The notes under the pieces were generated by a model. The model was not told the DNA's origin. It was given only the letters and a program-made list of their open reading frames with translations, and ran no database searches. Positions 12,427 to 26,300 of a stretch of 64,000 nt of DNA are shown piece by piece; the first letter of the stretch is position 1; each line of letters opens with the position of its first letter. The DNA is taken from contig PJRA01000005.1 in assembly GCA_016987375.1 (NCBI GenBank), positions 2,512,748 through 2,576,747 on the forward strand. Reading direction: 5' to 3'. Both the position numbers and the translations under genes were made by a program. The stretch comes from Brachionus koreanus (Eukaryota > Rotifera > Eurotatoria > Ploima > Brachionidae).

Positions 12427-15400
12427 ATTTTATTGTATAGTCTATTACTCTGAATAGCTATTATTTATACTTAGAAAAAAAAGTTAGAATTTAAGTTAGA
12501 TTCATTTAAATCGTTAAAGATTCATTAGTTAAATTCAAATTAAAATAGCTAAATAATATCATATAAAAATTTGCTGACTCAATAATCAAATATTTTAATA
12601 AATGGACTGGATTTTTTTAATTTTTATTTCACATTAAAAACAATTTTTTTTAAAGATGCTAGTAAGCATTTATGATGTATTGAAGACAATGATTATAGAC
12701 AAATTAATGAAAAGTAATGGGTAAATATTTTAGATAAAATAAAATGGTTCATCTATTTTTCATAAAGCTATTCAAAAAGTCTAATTTTCATTAATTTAAA
12801 TTTCGTAATTATATCTTAGAAAAATGTTTAATATTAGAAAGCCTGGCTGATTTTTCATAAGTTATTAAGATAAATAAAACATTTTCTTTGAAATTTTTCT
12901 AAAAAATAAAAATCAAGATTTTTAGCTAATAGAAGCCATTTTATTTAAATTTCATTTTCATGTGAAAAAATTCTAGTTTTTATTATCATAGGGTCTAAAA
13001 ATTCCTCTGGCGTTCTAGCGTAAAAAAATTTCATGAAAAGTAAAGGCTTATTTAAAAAACAAATAACAAAATCATTTTTTTTAATTTTATTTCAAAAATT
13101 TTTTACACTAATTTTTTTCTATTACTTTACAAAGCCATTCTTTTTTATTTTTTAAAAGCCTTCAAAAAAAAAAAATTCATTTAATAAAGTTTTTGTATCA
13201 TTTATATTTAACATGATAAATCACGATATTTTTTACGTTTTTTAAATTTTGCAGTAACTGTTTTTAACCTGGCTATATTTAAAAGTTGGATTCACGAAGA
13301 ATTTTATCAAAATCTTGTAAAAAAGAACTTAATTCTCTTTAGTCGGTTAACTTAGAGTTTTTCTTTGATGAAATTTTAAATTGACAGACCTTCTTAATTA
13401 AACTTAGGTTTTAACAGAAATTACAAACATAAATTTTTGGAATCAATACTTAAATGAAATGCCAAGACTAGCAAGATTGACTCTGATGCTATTAACACTA
13501 GAAAACCCGGCAAATAACTAATAAATATTTCCAATTTATTGGGAATAATTTAAATGGACTCATTCTATTACTGAAACGGGCTCATGATTATTTTGGACTC
13601 AATAATTAATTAATTATTGGAAATATAATTACTATTTTGGACTCATTTACTAATTATTTTTGGCCTCTAAAATTACTAAATAAGAGTTACGAAATTTCTT
13701 AAACGATAACAATTTTTATTTTAATATTTATTTATTTATTTTTAAATGAAATAGAAAAAGTATAATTTCAATAATAATTTTATTAAGCAAGAATTATTTG
13801 AGTAAAATAAAAAAATTTATATTTTGAATAAAGTAAAATAATAAAGAAATTTAAAAACAAAGTAAAAAAAAATTTTTGATTAAAATTAAAAACTCAGTCA
13901 CAAAAAAAACGATGATAAATCGATGAAAATTGATTGATGAATCATTAATGAGTTAGGAACAATTTCATCTAATTTCGACGATGAAAATTAGTATATTTCA
14001 TCGAAAATAATTGATGAAAACTTTCTTAATTACATCTAAATTTATTTCATTATTAAATAATATTTTTTTTTATTTTTCAAGCAATTTTAGGAATTATAAT
14101 AAATAAAAAATTTAAAACCAAGAGATTTTCTAACTATAACTCAGAATTTATCAACATGTTTGATTTGAAACGAACATCAATACACATTTTCTCACTAAAA
14201 GGACTTTTTAATTTTTTATTCTTTAAGTTATTTATTTTAAAATTACTTAATAGTCCTATAACTAGACTAGTAGCAGCTTGAGTAGATCTTAAATCAAAGT
14301 ACATTACTCCCAATTAAATTACCTATTACAAAATAGTAAAAATTTATAAATTTCGGACTTAATGTGTAATTTAATTTTTTCAAGTATTAAGTATATTATG
14401 TATTACGGCTAGAGGTATGAATTTTTTGGCTGATTTTATAGTCTTATTATTATTTTTTACTCATTATTTCTGTTTTTACAATTTTTTTCCTTTGATGAAT
14501 ACAGTAATCGAGTTTTTAAAGTTATCTCTAAAAAAAAAGAAAATATTAAAATTAAAATAAAAATAGACAATTATTGCTTTTCAAAATCTTTTGAGAAGAC
14601 TACCTCTTTATTATAATAAACAATTTTTTGTGATAACTAAATCTTGATTGTGTTAATTAATGTTTGAAAAATAAAATTTTCTCATGATCAAATTATAGTA
14701 ACAAGAATAGATGGGATGGTCTGTTAATTGAAAAAATGGAAAGTCAAAATCCATACATCTATTTAGCACTAACCAATAATATATAACGATCAATTTATTC
14801 TGTGAATGAACGTTTTCTTGGCTCTAATCCAAAAAAACTCATTAACAATTGATAACATGATACAAGAATGAAACAAAGATGAAAAATTTTGATGATTGGG
14901 TCAATCCTAAATGTTCTTTAAGAATAAAATGAAAATTTTTGGTTTTAATCGAAAAACATTTTTCATGTATAAAAAATGAGATGATTCATACATGAAACAT
15001 TCATGAAATCATCGTTTTTAGCTTGACTGGGAAGATAAAGAAATAACTTTATAGCAGTTTTCTTAGGTCTATTTCTCTGTCTTTTAACTTCTTGTGTAGC
15101 TGAATGACTTGAAGACTGTGCAGTTGATTTAATCAAGTTGTTTGCTTTACTTCTTGTTTGTCTTGTTCCATCTTGTTCTTCCAATATTGATTGATTTTTA
15201 AAAGCTATCTTATAAAATTTTATTTCATTCAAAAAATAATTAAGTTAAAATTTTTAAAAAGTAGTTCAAAAATCCCATCGACTTATCTAGTGTTAAACAT
15301 TCATATTTCAAAAACTTTTATCGAAAGATTCTTCAGTATTTGCTTAATAATAGTTGATACATTAAGGACGAATTAATAATTACAAGAAGCATCCTCAAAG

Positions 15401-15702
15401 CTAACATGAAGATTTTAGATGATTTATGGTTGAGTATTATTTTGAATGTCAAAAATAGCTAAAAAAATTGTAAAATTAATTAAATTTTTAAAATTATATT
15501 TTTCTGAAAAATTATTGTTTATTTGCTATAAAAAAACAGAAATGTTCAGTTCATATTTAAAAAAAATTAATAAGAAATTTTTGAACTAAAGACTAATTAT
15601 AATGCAATATCGAATTTAAAAATTCCATTTTTTACTTGGCAACTAAGTCATTGAAAAATATTCTCAAATCGTCTAAATAATTTACACTCGCATACTTAAA
15701 AC
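12427..15702. other. Intergenic AT-rich region
   Basis: No gene supported. A TTAACACTAGAA motif near 13492 matches the terminal motif of the MITE family at 25.6 kb. A cluster of related short GATGAAAAT motifs in both orientations occupies about 13910-14060. An 89-codon open frame at 14963-15232 (-) is Lys/Arg/Gln-rich and resembles nothing recognised. Confidence 0.45.
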
Positions 15703-16662
15703 ATGAACCTAAATTTGAATGATTCAAGCCGTAAAGAAATTATAAACGAGTTTAATCAAAACTATCGTTTGTATCTTGAGAATAACACCCTTCTTAGTCT
15801 CATTAGTGACATTGTTTTTAAAACACAAGCAAAAATTATCAATTCGTCTTCTTCATCAAATTTTGAAACAGATAAAAATGATCCACAGCAAATTCTTGAT
15901 GAAAAAATTCGTGACACATTTTTGAAGAGTTATTTCATCGCAAACAATTCAGAAAATAATTTGAAAGCATCAGAAGAAATAAAAATAGATCCGCTAAGTT
16001 TTGGCGCTAAAAAACATCTATTAGATACAATTGAATTAAATTTAGATGAATTTCTGGATTTGGTCAACCATTTTTTAGATTATGGCTATTCAAATGATGA
16101 ATATAATCAAAAGCAACCAAGAGAAAATTTATACCCTCCTGAAATTTCTAAGCAAGATTTTATTACTTCAAAATTCAACGAGATGCTCCAAAACATTGAT
16201 TATATTGAGTCAGAAAGCATTAGAATCGAAGATGGAATGGACATTAAATTAGAGCATTGCATGAATACATCAATAGAAGTTGTTAATCTTATTAAAAAAA
16301 TATTTAAAGATCTAAAAGTTGATTTTTATGCACACAAAAGCGAAGTTGAGTGTGAAAAAGCTATTCTGTCATGTGACTTACTATTGACCAAAATAGAAAC
16401 AGTCAAAAACGAGATGCTTTTTGATCTCTATAGTGAAGACAAGCTAAAAGCTCTAGGAATTATTAAAAATCATATTCAAATGGAAACTAAGATTGCTAAA
16501 GACAAACTTGACCAAATCAAATTTACTCTCAATACTTTCAAGTCATTTGGCTCGGAGTTTGACTCAATTTTAAAAACTTATTTAGATTTAAAATCAAAAC
16601 ATGAAAGTAAGCAGTGGACTTTGAACAAATTAAAAGAAGAATCTCAATTTTTTTTAAATTAG
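15703..16662 (+). CDS. HAUS4: HAUS augmin-like complex subunit 4
   Basis: A 319-residue protein in one exon. HAUS4 is a subunit of augmin, which recruits gamma-tubulin to existing spindle microtubules for branching nucleation. The C-terminal segment, with FGSEFDSILKTYLDLKSKHE and then KQWTLNKLKEE, matches the conserved HAUS4 C-terminus (human LGEEFDRLVKEY...NKRWALQEF). The rest is mostly helical, acidic and Lys-rich as in the family, and length is close to the usual 360. The first ATG at 15703 is used; upstream sequence is AT-rich with no coding signal. KIF6, another microtubule gene, lies 630 bp downstream on the same strand. Assignment rests mainly on the C-terminal third. Confidence 0.8.
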   Translation: MNLNLNDSSRKEIINEFNQNYRLYLENNTLLSLISDIVFKTQAKIINSSSSSNFETDKNDPQQILDEKIRDTFLKSYFIANNSENNLKASEEIKIDPLSFGAKKHLLDTIELNLDEFLDLVNHFLDYGYSNDEYNQKQPRENLYPPEISKQDFITSKFNEMLQNIDYIESESIRIEDGMDIKLEHCMNTSIEVVNLIKKIFKDLKVDFYAHKSEVECEKAILSCDLLLTKIETVKNEMLFDLYSEDKLKALGIIKNHIQMETKIAKDKLDQIKFTLNTFKSFGSEFDSILKTYLDLKSKHESKQWTLNKLKEESQFFLN

Positions 16663-17291
16663 ATAAAAAAATATTTCATTTAATTTTTTTTCAAAAATTT
16701 GTAAATATTGAATTGTATTCAAATTAACTTGTGCATTGTATTTGATAAATTATTTTTCTTTTTTTTTTTAAATAGCAGATGTAAATATCTGCAAATCTTA
16801 GATTTGATTGAAAAAAAAACATCTTAGATTCTCTCTGCTTATAAATGCTTATAAAAGTCAAAAGTCAATTATATATTTTTTCGCATTTTCTGGCATTTAC
16901 CTCCAAACCGCTAACCACTTTTTTCAATAATCATTTAAGTCTTCGACCAACTTAAAATGCAAAACCATCAACAAAAATCATTGAACAGGTAGATTCGAAT
17001 GTTTTTTTTTCTTAACACATTTAGGTTGAGTAAATCAAGTTTTTTCCCAAATATTTATGATTGATAAAATAAAATAAATATTTTTCTGTAAAAATATGCC
17101 ATTTTGTGAAAAAGAAATTACAAAATTATTCAGAAAAAAAATTGTATTTTTTAATTTTAAAAATTTATGAAAATTAATTTTTTATTTAAAATATATCAAA
17201 AAAATTCTTGTTATGATCCGGCTTAAATGTTATTGTTTTGAATTTAGATTTAAAATGAACTAAATTAATTCAAATTAAGAAATAATCGATA
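16663..17291. other. Spacer between HAUS4 and KIF6
   Basis: No coding region seen. The spacer must hold the HAUS4 3' end and the KIF6 5' region. No promoter motif can be named. Confidence 0.5.
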
Positions 17292-20200
17292 ATGGTTAAG
17301 CAAACAATTCAAATATTTTGCCGAATTAAGCCGACCAAAGGCAAAAAAAGCGTAAAAAAATTTTTGATTTGTTCAAACTCAATTTTAATTTTTCGTCTAG
17401 TTATATGAAATTGATAGCAAAGATTCAAGCGATTTAATTACATTTTCGGTTCCTAAAGATGTCTCTGAGGGCTTTATAAACAATAAAAAAGAAGAATACA
17501 AATTCAAGTAAATGAAATGTAGAATAGATTTTAGGATAAAAATTTTAACCTTTTTTTTTTAAAAAGATTTGAGCGAGTATTTAATCAAGACACACTTCAA
17601 GATGATGTTTTCAAACAAGTTGCTGAGCCTGTAATTGAAAAGTAAGTCTTAGCACATAAAAAAAAACTGAGAATCAATAATAATATCTATCTAAAAGTGT
17701 TTTGTCTGGATACAATGGTACAATTTTTGCTTATGGTCAAACTGGAAGCGGTAAAACATTTACTATAACTGGTGGACCAGAAAAATACACCGATAGAGGC
17801 ATAATACCTCGATCAATATCGTATTTTTTCGAAATGTTTGCAAAAGTAAAGAAATTTTTTTGTCTCACTTTAACTCATTATGATTTTTCCAAAAGAAACC
17901 GGAATATTCTTTTACAATGCACATTTCTTATCTTGAAATTTACAATGAAAATGGATATGATTTGCTTGATCCTCAACATCAAGTTTCTAAATTAGAAGAC
18001 TTGCCGTAACTAAAATTTGTTTATGCATTAAGTTTTTAATCAAGTTTATTTTAAAATAGAAAAGTATCGCTCATGGAAGATGAAGATAATAATATTCATT
18101 TAAAAAATTTGTCAATTCATCCTGCAAATAATGAAGAAGAAGCTTTAAATTTGTTGTTTCTTGGTGATACTAATCGAATGATTGCTGAAGTATTTGAGAT
18201 ACAATAAATTTAAAAAAAAATTTTTTTTTTTAAAAAACAAATTTAGACTCCCATGAATCAAGCTTCAACTAGGTCTCATTGCGTCTTTACACTACATATA
18301 AGTGCTAGAGAAACAGGATCAGCTACAATTAGAAAAGCAAAACTTCATTTAGTCGACTTGGCTGGGTATTATTTTGCTCTCAAAATGGAACTTTTCTAAT
18401 TTTTTTTTTCTAGATCAGAAAGAATTGGTAAAACGAACGCAAATGGGATTTTGCTTACCGAAGCCAAGTATATTAATTTATCTTTGCATTATTTGGAGCA
18501 AGTAATAGTCGCTTTGGCCGAAAAAAATCGTACTCATGTTCCCTATCGAAATTCAATGATGACATCGGTGTTGCGAGACAGTTTAGGCGGAAATTGTATG
18601 ACAACTATGATAGCCACATGTTCCATTGAAAAAAGAAATTTAGACGTAATTTGATTTTTTAAATAATCCACTTCAATATATTAACAACTAGAGGAAAAAA
18701 TAGTTAAATATTTAAGCCAGAAAATTTAGTATTCTAGATTCAAAATAAAAAAGATAAATTACAAAAAGTTATAGATATTTGAACCTGAAAAAATTATTAT
18801 AACAATTTAGAAATTTTTTCTCAAATTTTTTTATATTTATTTATTTTGGTAGACTGTAAAGATGATGATTTTATTTAGTATTACAAAAATAATGCGATCA
18901 TCTGGCTTTGTTCTAAATGATTAGCCTAATATTTTATTTTAAAATTGAATTAGGTTATTTTTTCATTTATTTGGCATATTGAATTTAATGATCTAAATTA
19001 AGTGATCATGCTTGTAAATTCATTTTTTTTTCAACTAAAAAAGGCATGTTAGTTTTATATTTTATATGAATAAAGCACCAATTTTACTCATCATTTTTCT
19101 AAGGTATGAAAAAATGAAAATAAAATAAAAAAAATCAATTTGATACTGATTGAATTTATCTATTTTTTTTTTTAATTTTAATTGCATTCATTCATAGAAT
19201 TTAAATAATTATTTCGAAAAATTCGATCCAAATAATGTGTTAGATTCAGAAATTTTGGTATAAAAATATAAAAATTAATACACAGATATTTTTTAATGTT
19301 GAGCAAAGCATGTTATACTATATTTTATGTTATACTATATGTTATACTAAGTTTTGTGCATAATTCTGCATGCATAAAATTTTTGCAAAAATTTAAGATT
19401 TAAAAATTTAGCCCAAAATTCAGTTTTCAGTTGGAAAATATGTTTCTGAAATAGATTTTGTTCTCAAAAAATATTCATAAATCATTTTTTAATTATAACT
19501 TTTGAGCATGACTTTATTAATTTGATCAATGACTTCAATATGACGATAATTTATTAAATTAAAAAACAAAAATATTTAATTAAATCATGTAGCTATTCTT
19601 TGATCGCTAAATAATTTTTTTTTACTAATTAAATTATGCTTTAATTTTTATACGAATTTAAAATTGAATTGTAAAAAAATAAAATCAACTTCAATAAATC
19701 AAATATATTGAACTGGTATCAATTTCTTTTAACTTTTAAGTCTTTAAAAATTAACTTCAATCAAAAAGTAAAATTTAAATTATCAATTTTTTAAAATCTT
19801 ATAAAATCCAGGATATTGTTGATTTAAAATATTATAATTATTACTTTATCATATTTAATGTATTAATTGAAAAGTAAATTAAATTAAAATATATTTTATT
19901 CCATCAAAAGATGATAAATAAGAGAATTTTAAATAAGAATTATAAAAAATTCAGATTAATAATTGAATTTAAAATTTTACCAATTTATCTTAAATTAAAA
20001 AAAAAATAAAAGCAAATTTTTTTGACAGGAATCTATTTCGACATGTCGATTCGCTCAGAGAGTTGCAATGATTAAGAATGAAGCTATTGTTAATGAAGAA
20101 TTGGATCCGAGATTAGTTATTAATAGGCTTAAGCGAGAAGTAGACGAGCTAAAAAATCAGTTGTCAATTGCAAACAATGGTGAATTGTTAACAGGCGATT

Positions 20201-21967
20201 TGACACAGGATGAGATAGAAAAATTGAAAGTTGTAATTCAAAGATATCTTGAAGATCGAGACAGTGATTCTAGTCTAAATGTTGGAGCTGACATGAGAAA
20301 AATAAATTTTTGTTTTAAATTGCTAAAAGACATGTATATTCAAATGCTAGCCAAAAGTAAAATAGCGCCAGTGTCAGTTGCTCAGAACGCTCCAGCAAAT
20401 TTTACTATTGTAGATGCTTCGCATTATGATTCTAAAGAACTCAAAGATTTGAAAGACACATTGAGACAAAGAGATAATGAAATAAGTATATTGGTTGGGA
20501 TGTTAAAAAAAGAGAAAAAAAAATACGATGATTTGGCTCAAGGGTAAGATGATTAAATTTTTTTTAATAATTTAATAAAAAAAATTATTCAGTAAGCCTG
20601 CTGTGCACACATTATCCGGAAGTGGCTCAAGCGATGATTTGCCTAAAGAGTTCACTAAAAGTCACCCAAAGCGGGATATTTGTAAATTGCATAACAATAA
20701 TTCCTAATAAAAAAATAATTAGATTTTAAAAATTTTAAGTACAAAACATGTCTATGGGTCGACAAGAAGCATTTGAAATATTCAAGAGAGATTATGTTGG
20801 AAATCAAGATATTGAAAATCAAAAAAAGTTTCTTAAAAAAAGTTATGCAGAGGCCAAAATGCTCGGAGAAGTGATCAATACTGCTCGGGCTAAGCTTCGT
20901 AATTAAAATTTTTAAATTTTTTAACTTTGACCATAGCAAAAAATTTGCTAATTTTCTCAAAAAAAACTTAATTAATTTCAATGAAGGTTTATTTAATTTA
21001 TAATTTTTTGACACATTAAATTATCCAATTTTAAAAGAAAAAAAGCAAATATAGTTAGAATGAGCTAAAATTTTAAATATCTTTATTTTTTAATCAAAAT
21101 GTTCAATTCATATTTAGAGCATTTGAAATCAAAAAGTGAACAAATATACTTAAAATTAGAAGCCACAAATTCATTAAATGATCCACGGCAAAATTCTGAA
21201 TATGAATCTATTCGAAAAACAATGGAATTTGAAAAAGAAAAGTTGGTTTTTTCTCTATGTTTTTTTTAATATAAATAAATTGTTTTTTTAAATTTAGTTA
21301 TCGAGAAAATTTTGAAAAACTTAAAAATCTCAAGACTCAAATAGAGCATGCCCAGTACTTAATAGAAAAATCTCAAGTTAAACTGCAGAAAGACTTTGAA
21401 ATCTGGTGGACTGAACAATGTGAATTGAACGTAAATTCATTTCTCATGTAAAAATTTTCTTAGTCAATTAAATATCAATAAAGGAGCAAAAACAGCAGCA
21501 ACGGCTCGAATCTAATGATCAGAGTCGAGTTGAATCAATTACTTCTATTCCAAGCACAGCAAACAGTCTATCAACAAGTTCAAGAATAAATTCTAGTACA
21601 AATAGCACATTGACGAATTCTTATCATGTAAGATTTTTAATCTCTTTAAATTTAAACTATTTTTTATCATCTAAAGACAGAAAAGTCTGTTTTTGACTAC
21701 GGTGAAATTCATAAAAAACTGCCTCAAATTGAAAGTGAAAGGTGCATTTTAATCATCTTGCTATTTTTTTTATTAATTATAAAAATTAGAAATGGGGCTG
21801 CCTCAAATCAAAAAATTAATCTGACTGGAGATAGTGAAATTGACGCAGATATAACAGCTTTCATAAATGCACGGAAAAGGATAATGAATCAAATGAAGCG
21901 TAATTTTAATAAAATTTTCTTTAATAGTTTTTCTAATTTTTTGTTTTTTAAGCAAAAAATTAATTAA
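17292..21967 (+). CDS. KIF6: Kinesin-like protein KIF6
   Basis: A kinesin-9 family motor linked to motile cilia. Sixteen exons: 17292-17351, 17401-17507, 17567-17641, 17698-17845, 17896-18005, 18060-18189, 18247-18365, 18414-18645, 20029-20543, 20593-20681, 20740-20898, 21118-21241, 21298-21430, 21484-21627, 21677-21741 and 21790-21967. All junctions are GT..AG and in phase, giving 795 residues against 814 in human. The start MVKQTIQIF matches human KIF6. The motor has P-loop GQTGSGKT, switch I NQASTRSH and switch II DLAGSER. Family-specific blocks continue to the end: [56 protein letters not shown] and the C-terminal [16 protein letters not shown]. Only intron 8 (18646-20028, 1.38 kb) is long, and nothing recognisable lies in it. 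The last about 20 residues after the conserved block could be read-through of an unrecognised donor. Identity is very secure. Confidence 0.95.
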
Positions 21968-23346
21968 AAAGAAAATTTTTTAGTGTAAATATATTATATT
22001 TTAGGTTAATTTAAACAATAAAATTTTTTAAGCTAATTGTTTTTTTTATTTTATTAAATTTTATAAATAAAATATTTGATTTCAATTGATTATTTATGGT
22101 AAAAATTGTAAAACAAGACACAGTGATTGTTAGGGCAAAGTTAAATTTTTTTTGTATTTTTTAGTGTTTAATTATTTAATGACTCAAATGACTAGTTTGG
22201 TGCTTCTAGTGTTAAAAACTATTTCCCTTTTTCTTTAATAATAATTATTGTAGCTTTAGATTTATTTCTCAAATCAATAATTATCCTTTTTCCTAAAACG
22301 TTTTGAACTCAATTTTACTATGAAAAAATAAGTAAATTAAAAAAGTAATAAAAAGCAAAGTTTCTTCTTAGAGTATAGATAAAATTGATATAAATGAAAA
22401 AGCGGAAATCTTAATAGAAGATAACTCTAAAGATGAATAAAGGTTTCAAATTAAATTCTAGTTATCAAATTCATTATTTTTATTATATTTTTATATTAAA
22501 AAAAATAAAAATCTTGATTAAAAATTGAATGAAATTTTAAATTAAGCGAAGTTTTTTTGTTTTCTTGACACTAGAAACTTTTAATTAAAAAATTAATTTA
22601 AAAATTTTTAGTAAAGTTTTTATTGATCAAAAAAAAGGTTTACTAGTTTTAATAAAAGTTTAAAATATCAATTGAATTTTTCAAAATTTTATATAAAATA
22701 AAAAAAATTTAAGCGATATGGAAATTGATTATAGAGTATTTAATTTTTTCCAAAATTTACTTAACGTCATTCAACCGTATTATTGATGTTTAGACTCAAC
22801 ACTAGAACCCTCGATTTTTTTAAAGCCTAGTAGGAGTTTTAAAAAAATATTTAATCTTTATTCTTTAATGCAATTTTTTTTGTCACGAGCCAATTTTTCA
22901 AAATTGACTTTATTTAAATATAGAAAACATTATTTAGCGCAATTATCATTCATGTTTATATTGGAATAAAATTTCAAAAATTTTAGAAAAATTTATTTAT
23001 TTTTTAATTATTTATTTTATAAATCATTTAGATCATTAACAGGACTTTAAATTTGTCCGATTGGTATTCAGTAGGACACATTTTGAAATGAAGTCGAATT
23101 ACGAATAATTTTTTAAAATGTTTCAATCTAAATTTTCAATCTGACATCTTGTCAAAAATTAATTTTTTTTAAATTACGATAAAATTCGTATACATGTTTA
23201 CACTATGATACGACAAAAATATAAAAATTACAACTCTGAAACGAAACAACTAAAAACACAAAGAAAATTTTTTTTTTATTATGGTAATAAAAAATTAAAT
23301 TACTAAAAATTATTTAAATTATTTCACATTATAAAAACACAAATAT
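21968..23346. other. Intergenic region with a MITE-like end
   Basis: No gene. Positions about 22178-22215 end in GGTGCTTCTAGTGTTAA, preceded by ACTCAAATGACTAGTT, the same terminal structure as the elements at 25573-26140; no opposite end is recognisable. A further ACACTAGAA motif lies near 22800. A short open segment at 22371-22440 following an AG is phase-incompatible with the last KIF6 exon. Confidence 0.5.
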
Positions 23347-26300
23347 TTATCTATTACATTTTTTAAACCTAGTTTCACATTTTTGGTTATTATTTAGACT
23401 AATATTTCCATTTTTATAGCTTCCTAGGAGCATATTATTTCTTAATGAATCATTTCTAAAGTTATCGTTAAGCTTACTTCTTGTAAAAAAGCTCCACAAT
23501 CTCTTCATAAAAAGAATTCTAACTGAACGTCTTAAATATTGAGAATTTATTCTAAAAATATAACTAAAGTCATTGTTTTAATCTTACCTTATATTCTTGT
23601 TGCTATAAACATACAAGAATGGATTAATGGTTGAATTTATGTAGCCCATCCACCATACAATTGACACAAACCAATTGGGAAAAAAATTCTTGTAAAATTG
23701 ACAAAAAGGATAGATGATAGTGTATGGTAGCCAACAAATGGAAAAAGAAGCAACCAAAAGGCCTAGCATTCGAGCTGCTTTACGGTTTCGCTTTAATCTT
23801 AAATTCTGATAATTTGAGCTTTCGTAAAATGAGTTTTTTTTCAATGATGCATTCGAGCATCGCTTGATAAAAATTTCAGAATCTTTTTTGTCATTTATTT
23901 CTTGATATTCAATAAAATTGTTCATACTATTGTTTTTTAATTTACATTTAATCATGGTTGAATTAGTGCTATCTTGGTCGAATTTAAAATTATTGCTATT
24001 CTTTCTGAAATCGCAATCTGCCTCAGCCAGATCTTTTGATTTAGGAGCATTGGTTGAAATAAAGTTTTTTTTTACAATCAATGGTTTATTTTTTTCATTC
24101 GAAAGGTATCTGACCAATTTTTCAGAATTTTTTTTAGGCGAATTTTTGTATTTTTTACAACAGCAACGAAAAATGTTTGTGTTTACGGCTAAAAAACTTG
24201 AAAAAAAAGATCTATTTGCTGAATGAGTTTCGAAGTCCAAGCTGTTCATGCCAATAAAATTGCTCGAGTTTGATTTTTTAATGCTAAACTCGGGAACCTT
24301 GATTTGGTCATAATTCGTTGAATAATTGGAGTTTTTTCTATTTTCATTAACATGCAGAAAAAGCGATTTGTCTTTACTGCTTTTTGTTTTGTTTGGAAAG
24401 GAGCAATCGGATTCCAAATTGTTTAAAGACGATTTTTTAATGTGTATAATTAGTTTAGTGTAAAAAACGACCATACAAATTAAAGGGATGTGATAGATAA
24501 TAATACAAAGAAACAAAATTAAATATTTGTCATCCGGCATTGAACATAAATTTTGCTTATTAGTTTTTTCACTAATACGATAAATAAGAATAACTGGAAC
24601 CCAAGTGACAAACGGCAAAAGCCATGATAAGCATATAAATAAAATCACTCGGATTTTAGAGGTGTGTTTTATGTGCAGATAAGATGATGTCAGCATTTTG
24701 TATCTTTCAATTGACATGGCTGTAAGAGTCAAAAACGAAGCTGAACTACACAAAAAGTCAAATGCCATCCATGAGTCACACAACCATTGGTCTTAATAAT
24801 AATTAAAAAAATTTTAATTTAATCATTACATATCTCATTTTTTTAAGGCTGAAACTAAATCACAAGAGATACAAAATTATATGGATAAAAAATTTGGTTC
24901 TTTGTTCATCAAAATTTTTAATAATTATTTCTTTTTAATTCTTTGTTCTTTTGTAAAAGTATAATGATGAGTTAGAAATTTTTGAAATTTCTAAAAGGTT
25001 GGATATTTTTTATTTTAACATCTTTGTAATTATTGAAATTTTAACCATATTTTTTAAAATGCTTTTTAAAATGAAATGTTTTAATAATTTTTTTTAATTT
25101 AAATTTAAAAAAATTTTTTAAGTGAAAATTATGAAATTTTGGTCATTATTGGAACTAATATCAGCCACAATAGAACTAACACATGAAATGTGTTTAATGA
25201 AAGGTGAAAATGTTCTTAAATCCCAAGCTTAGTTATCTACAGTTTTCAAATGACCCTTTTAGACATCACAATCGAGGATATATCGTCAACTTAATTTGAT
25301 TTACAGAGCTAAAAGATGCTTGACAAATTTTGATTTTCAACGAAGAATTGAAATTTTTAGGAAACTACTTAATAAATCCTCTTGATAAAACAATTAAAAC
25401 AAATGTATACTTTACTTTAAGAAGAATTTCCTTCTCTGATTAATCAAAAGCTAATTTTGTTTCTTCAAGATTACACTAGACCTAATTCATATCAGAGGAA
25501 CTTTGGCAAAAATTCAAAGATTGGAAGGAATATAGTTCAGATCTTTTTCTTTCTGATTATCATCTTTTTCGCTTAACACTAGAAGCACCAAACGGGTCAA
25601 ATGACTCGTTTTGAAATTTTTTAAATCCTCCTATCTTTTGAATGGATTTTTGAAATAAATAAATCTTTTATGATTTATGTAGATTTTAAAATTTTCTTTA
25701 AAAATAATATTACTTAATAAAATTGTTATAGTTTTTTTATAAAATAATTTCAAATTAAAAAAACGTGAAAAAATACTTGGTGCTTCAAGTTTTAATGGCT
25801 AGAGAAATTTTACTAACTAAGATCAAGCTGAAGAAGGTTGTCATGCGAACCGGTAAAGGTACAATAGGAGAATCGAACTAGTCCCTGATAGAAATCTTGA
25901 GAGCATAATGGTTAACTAACACTAGAAGAACCAAACATTTTTTCACGTTTTTTTAATTCAAAAATATATTATAAAAAAACTATAATAATTTTATTAAGTT
26001 ATATCATTTTTAAAAGAAAATTTTAAAATCTACATAAATTTAAATAGATATATTCATTTGAAAAATCTATTCAATAGATACGAGGATTTAGATTTTTTTT
26101 CAAACGAGTCATTTGACTCGTTTGGTGCTTTTAGTGTTAATGCATTTATTTAGTTAAATTAGAAAAAAAAAAGAAAAATTAATCTATCAATTAAAAAAAT
26201 TTAAAAAAAAAGCAAAATTTTTTGACTCGACTTAATATTTTTTACTAATCGTCCTGAAAAATTATCAAATGATAAAAAGTCTTTATCAACTAGATAATTT

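Noticed and set aside
14963..15232. 89-codon frame on the minus strand
   Set aside because: Lys/Gln/Ser-rich, no domain, no splice partner; similar frames occur by chance in this sequence.
22371..22440. Short open segment after a good AG, possibly a further KIF6 exon
   Set aside because: It needs an incoming phase of 0, and no donor in the last KIF6 exon supplies it. KIF6 already ends at the expected conserved C-terminus.
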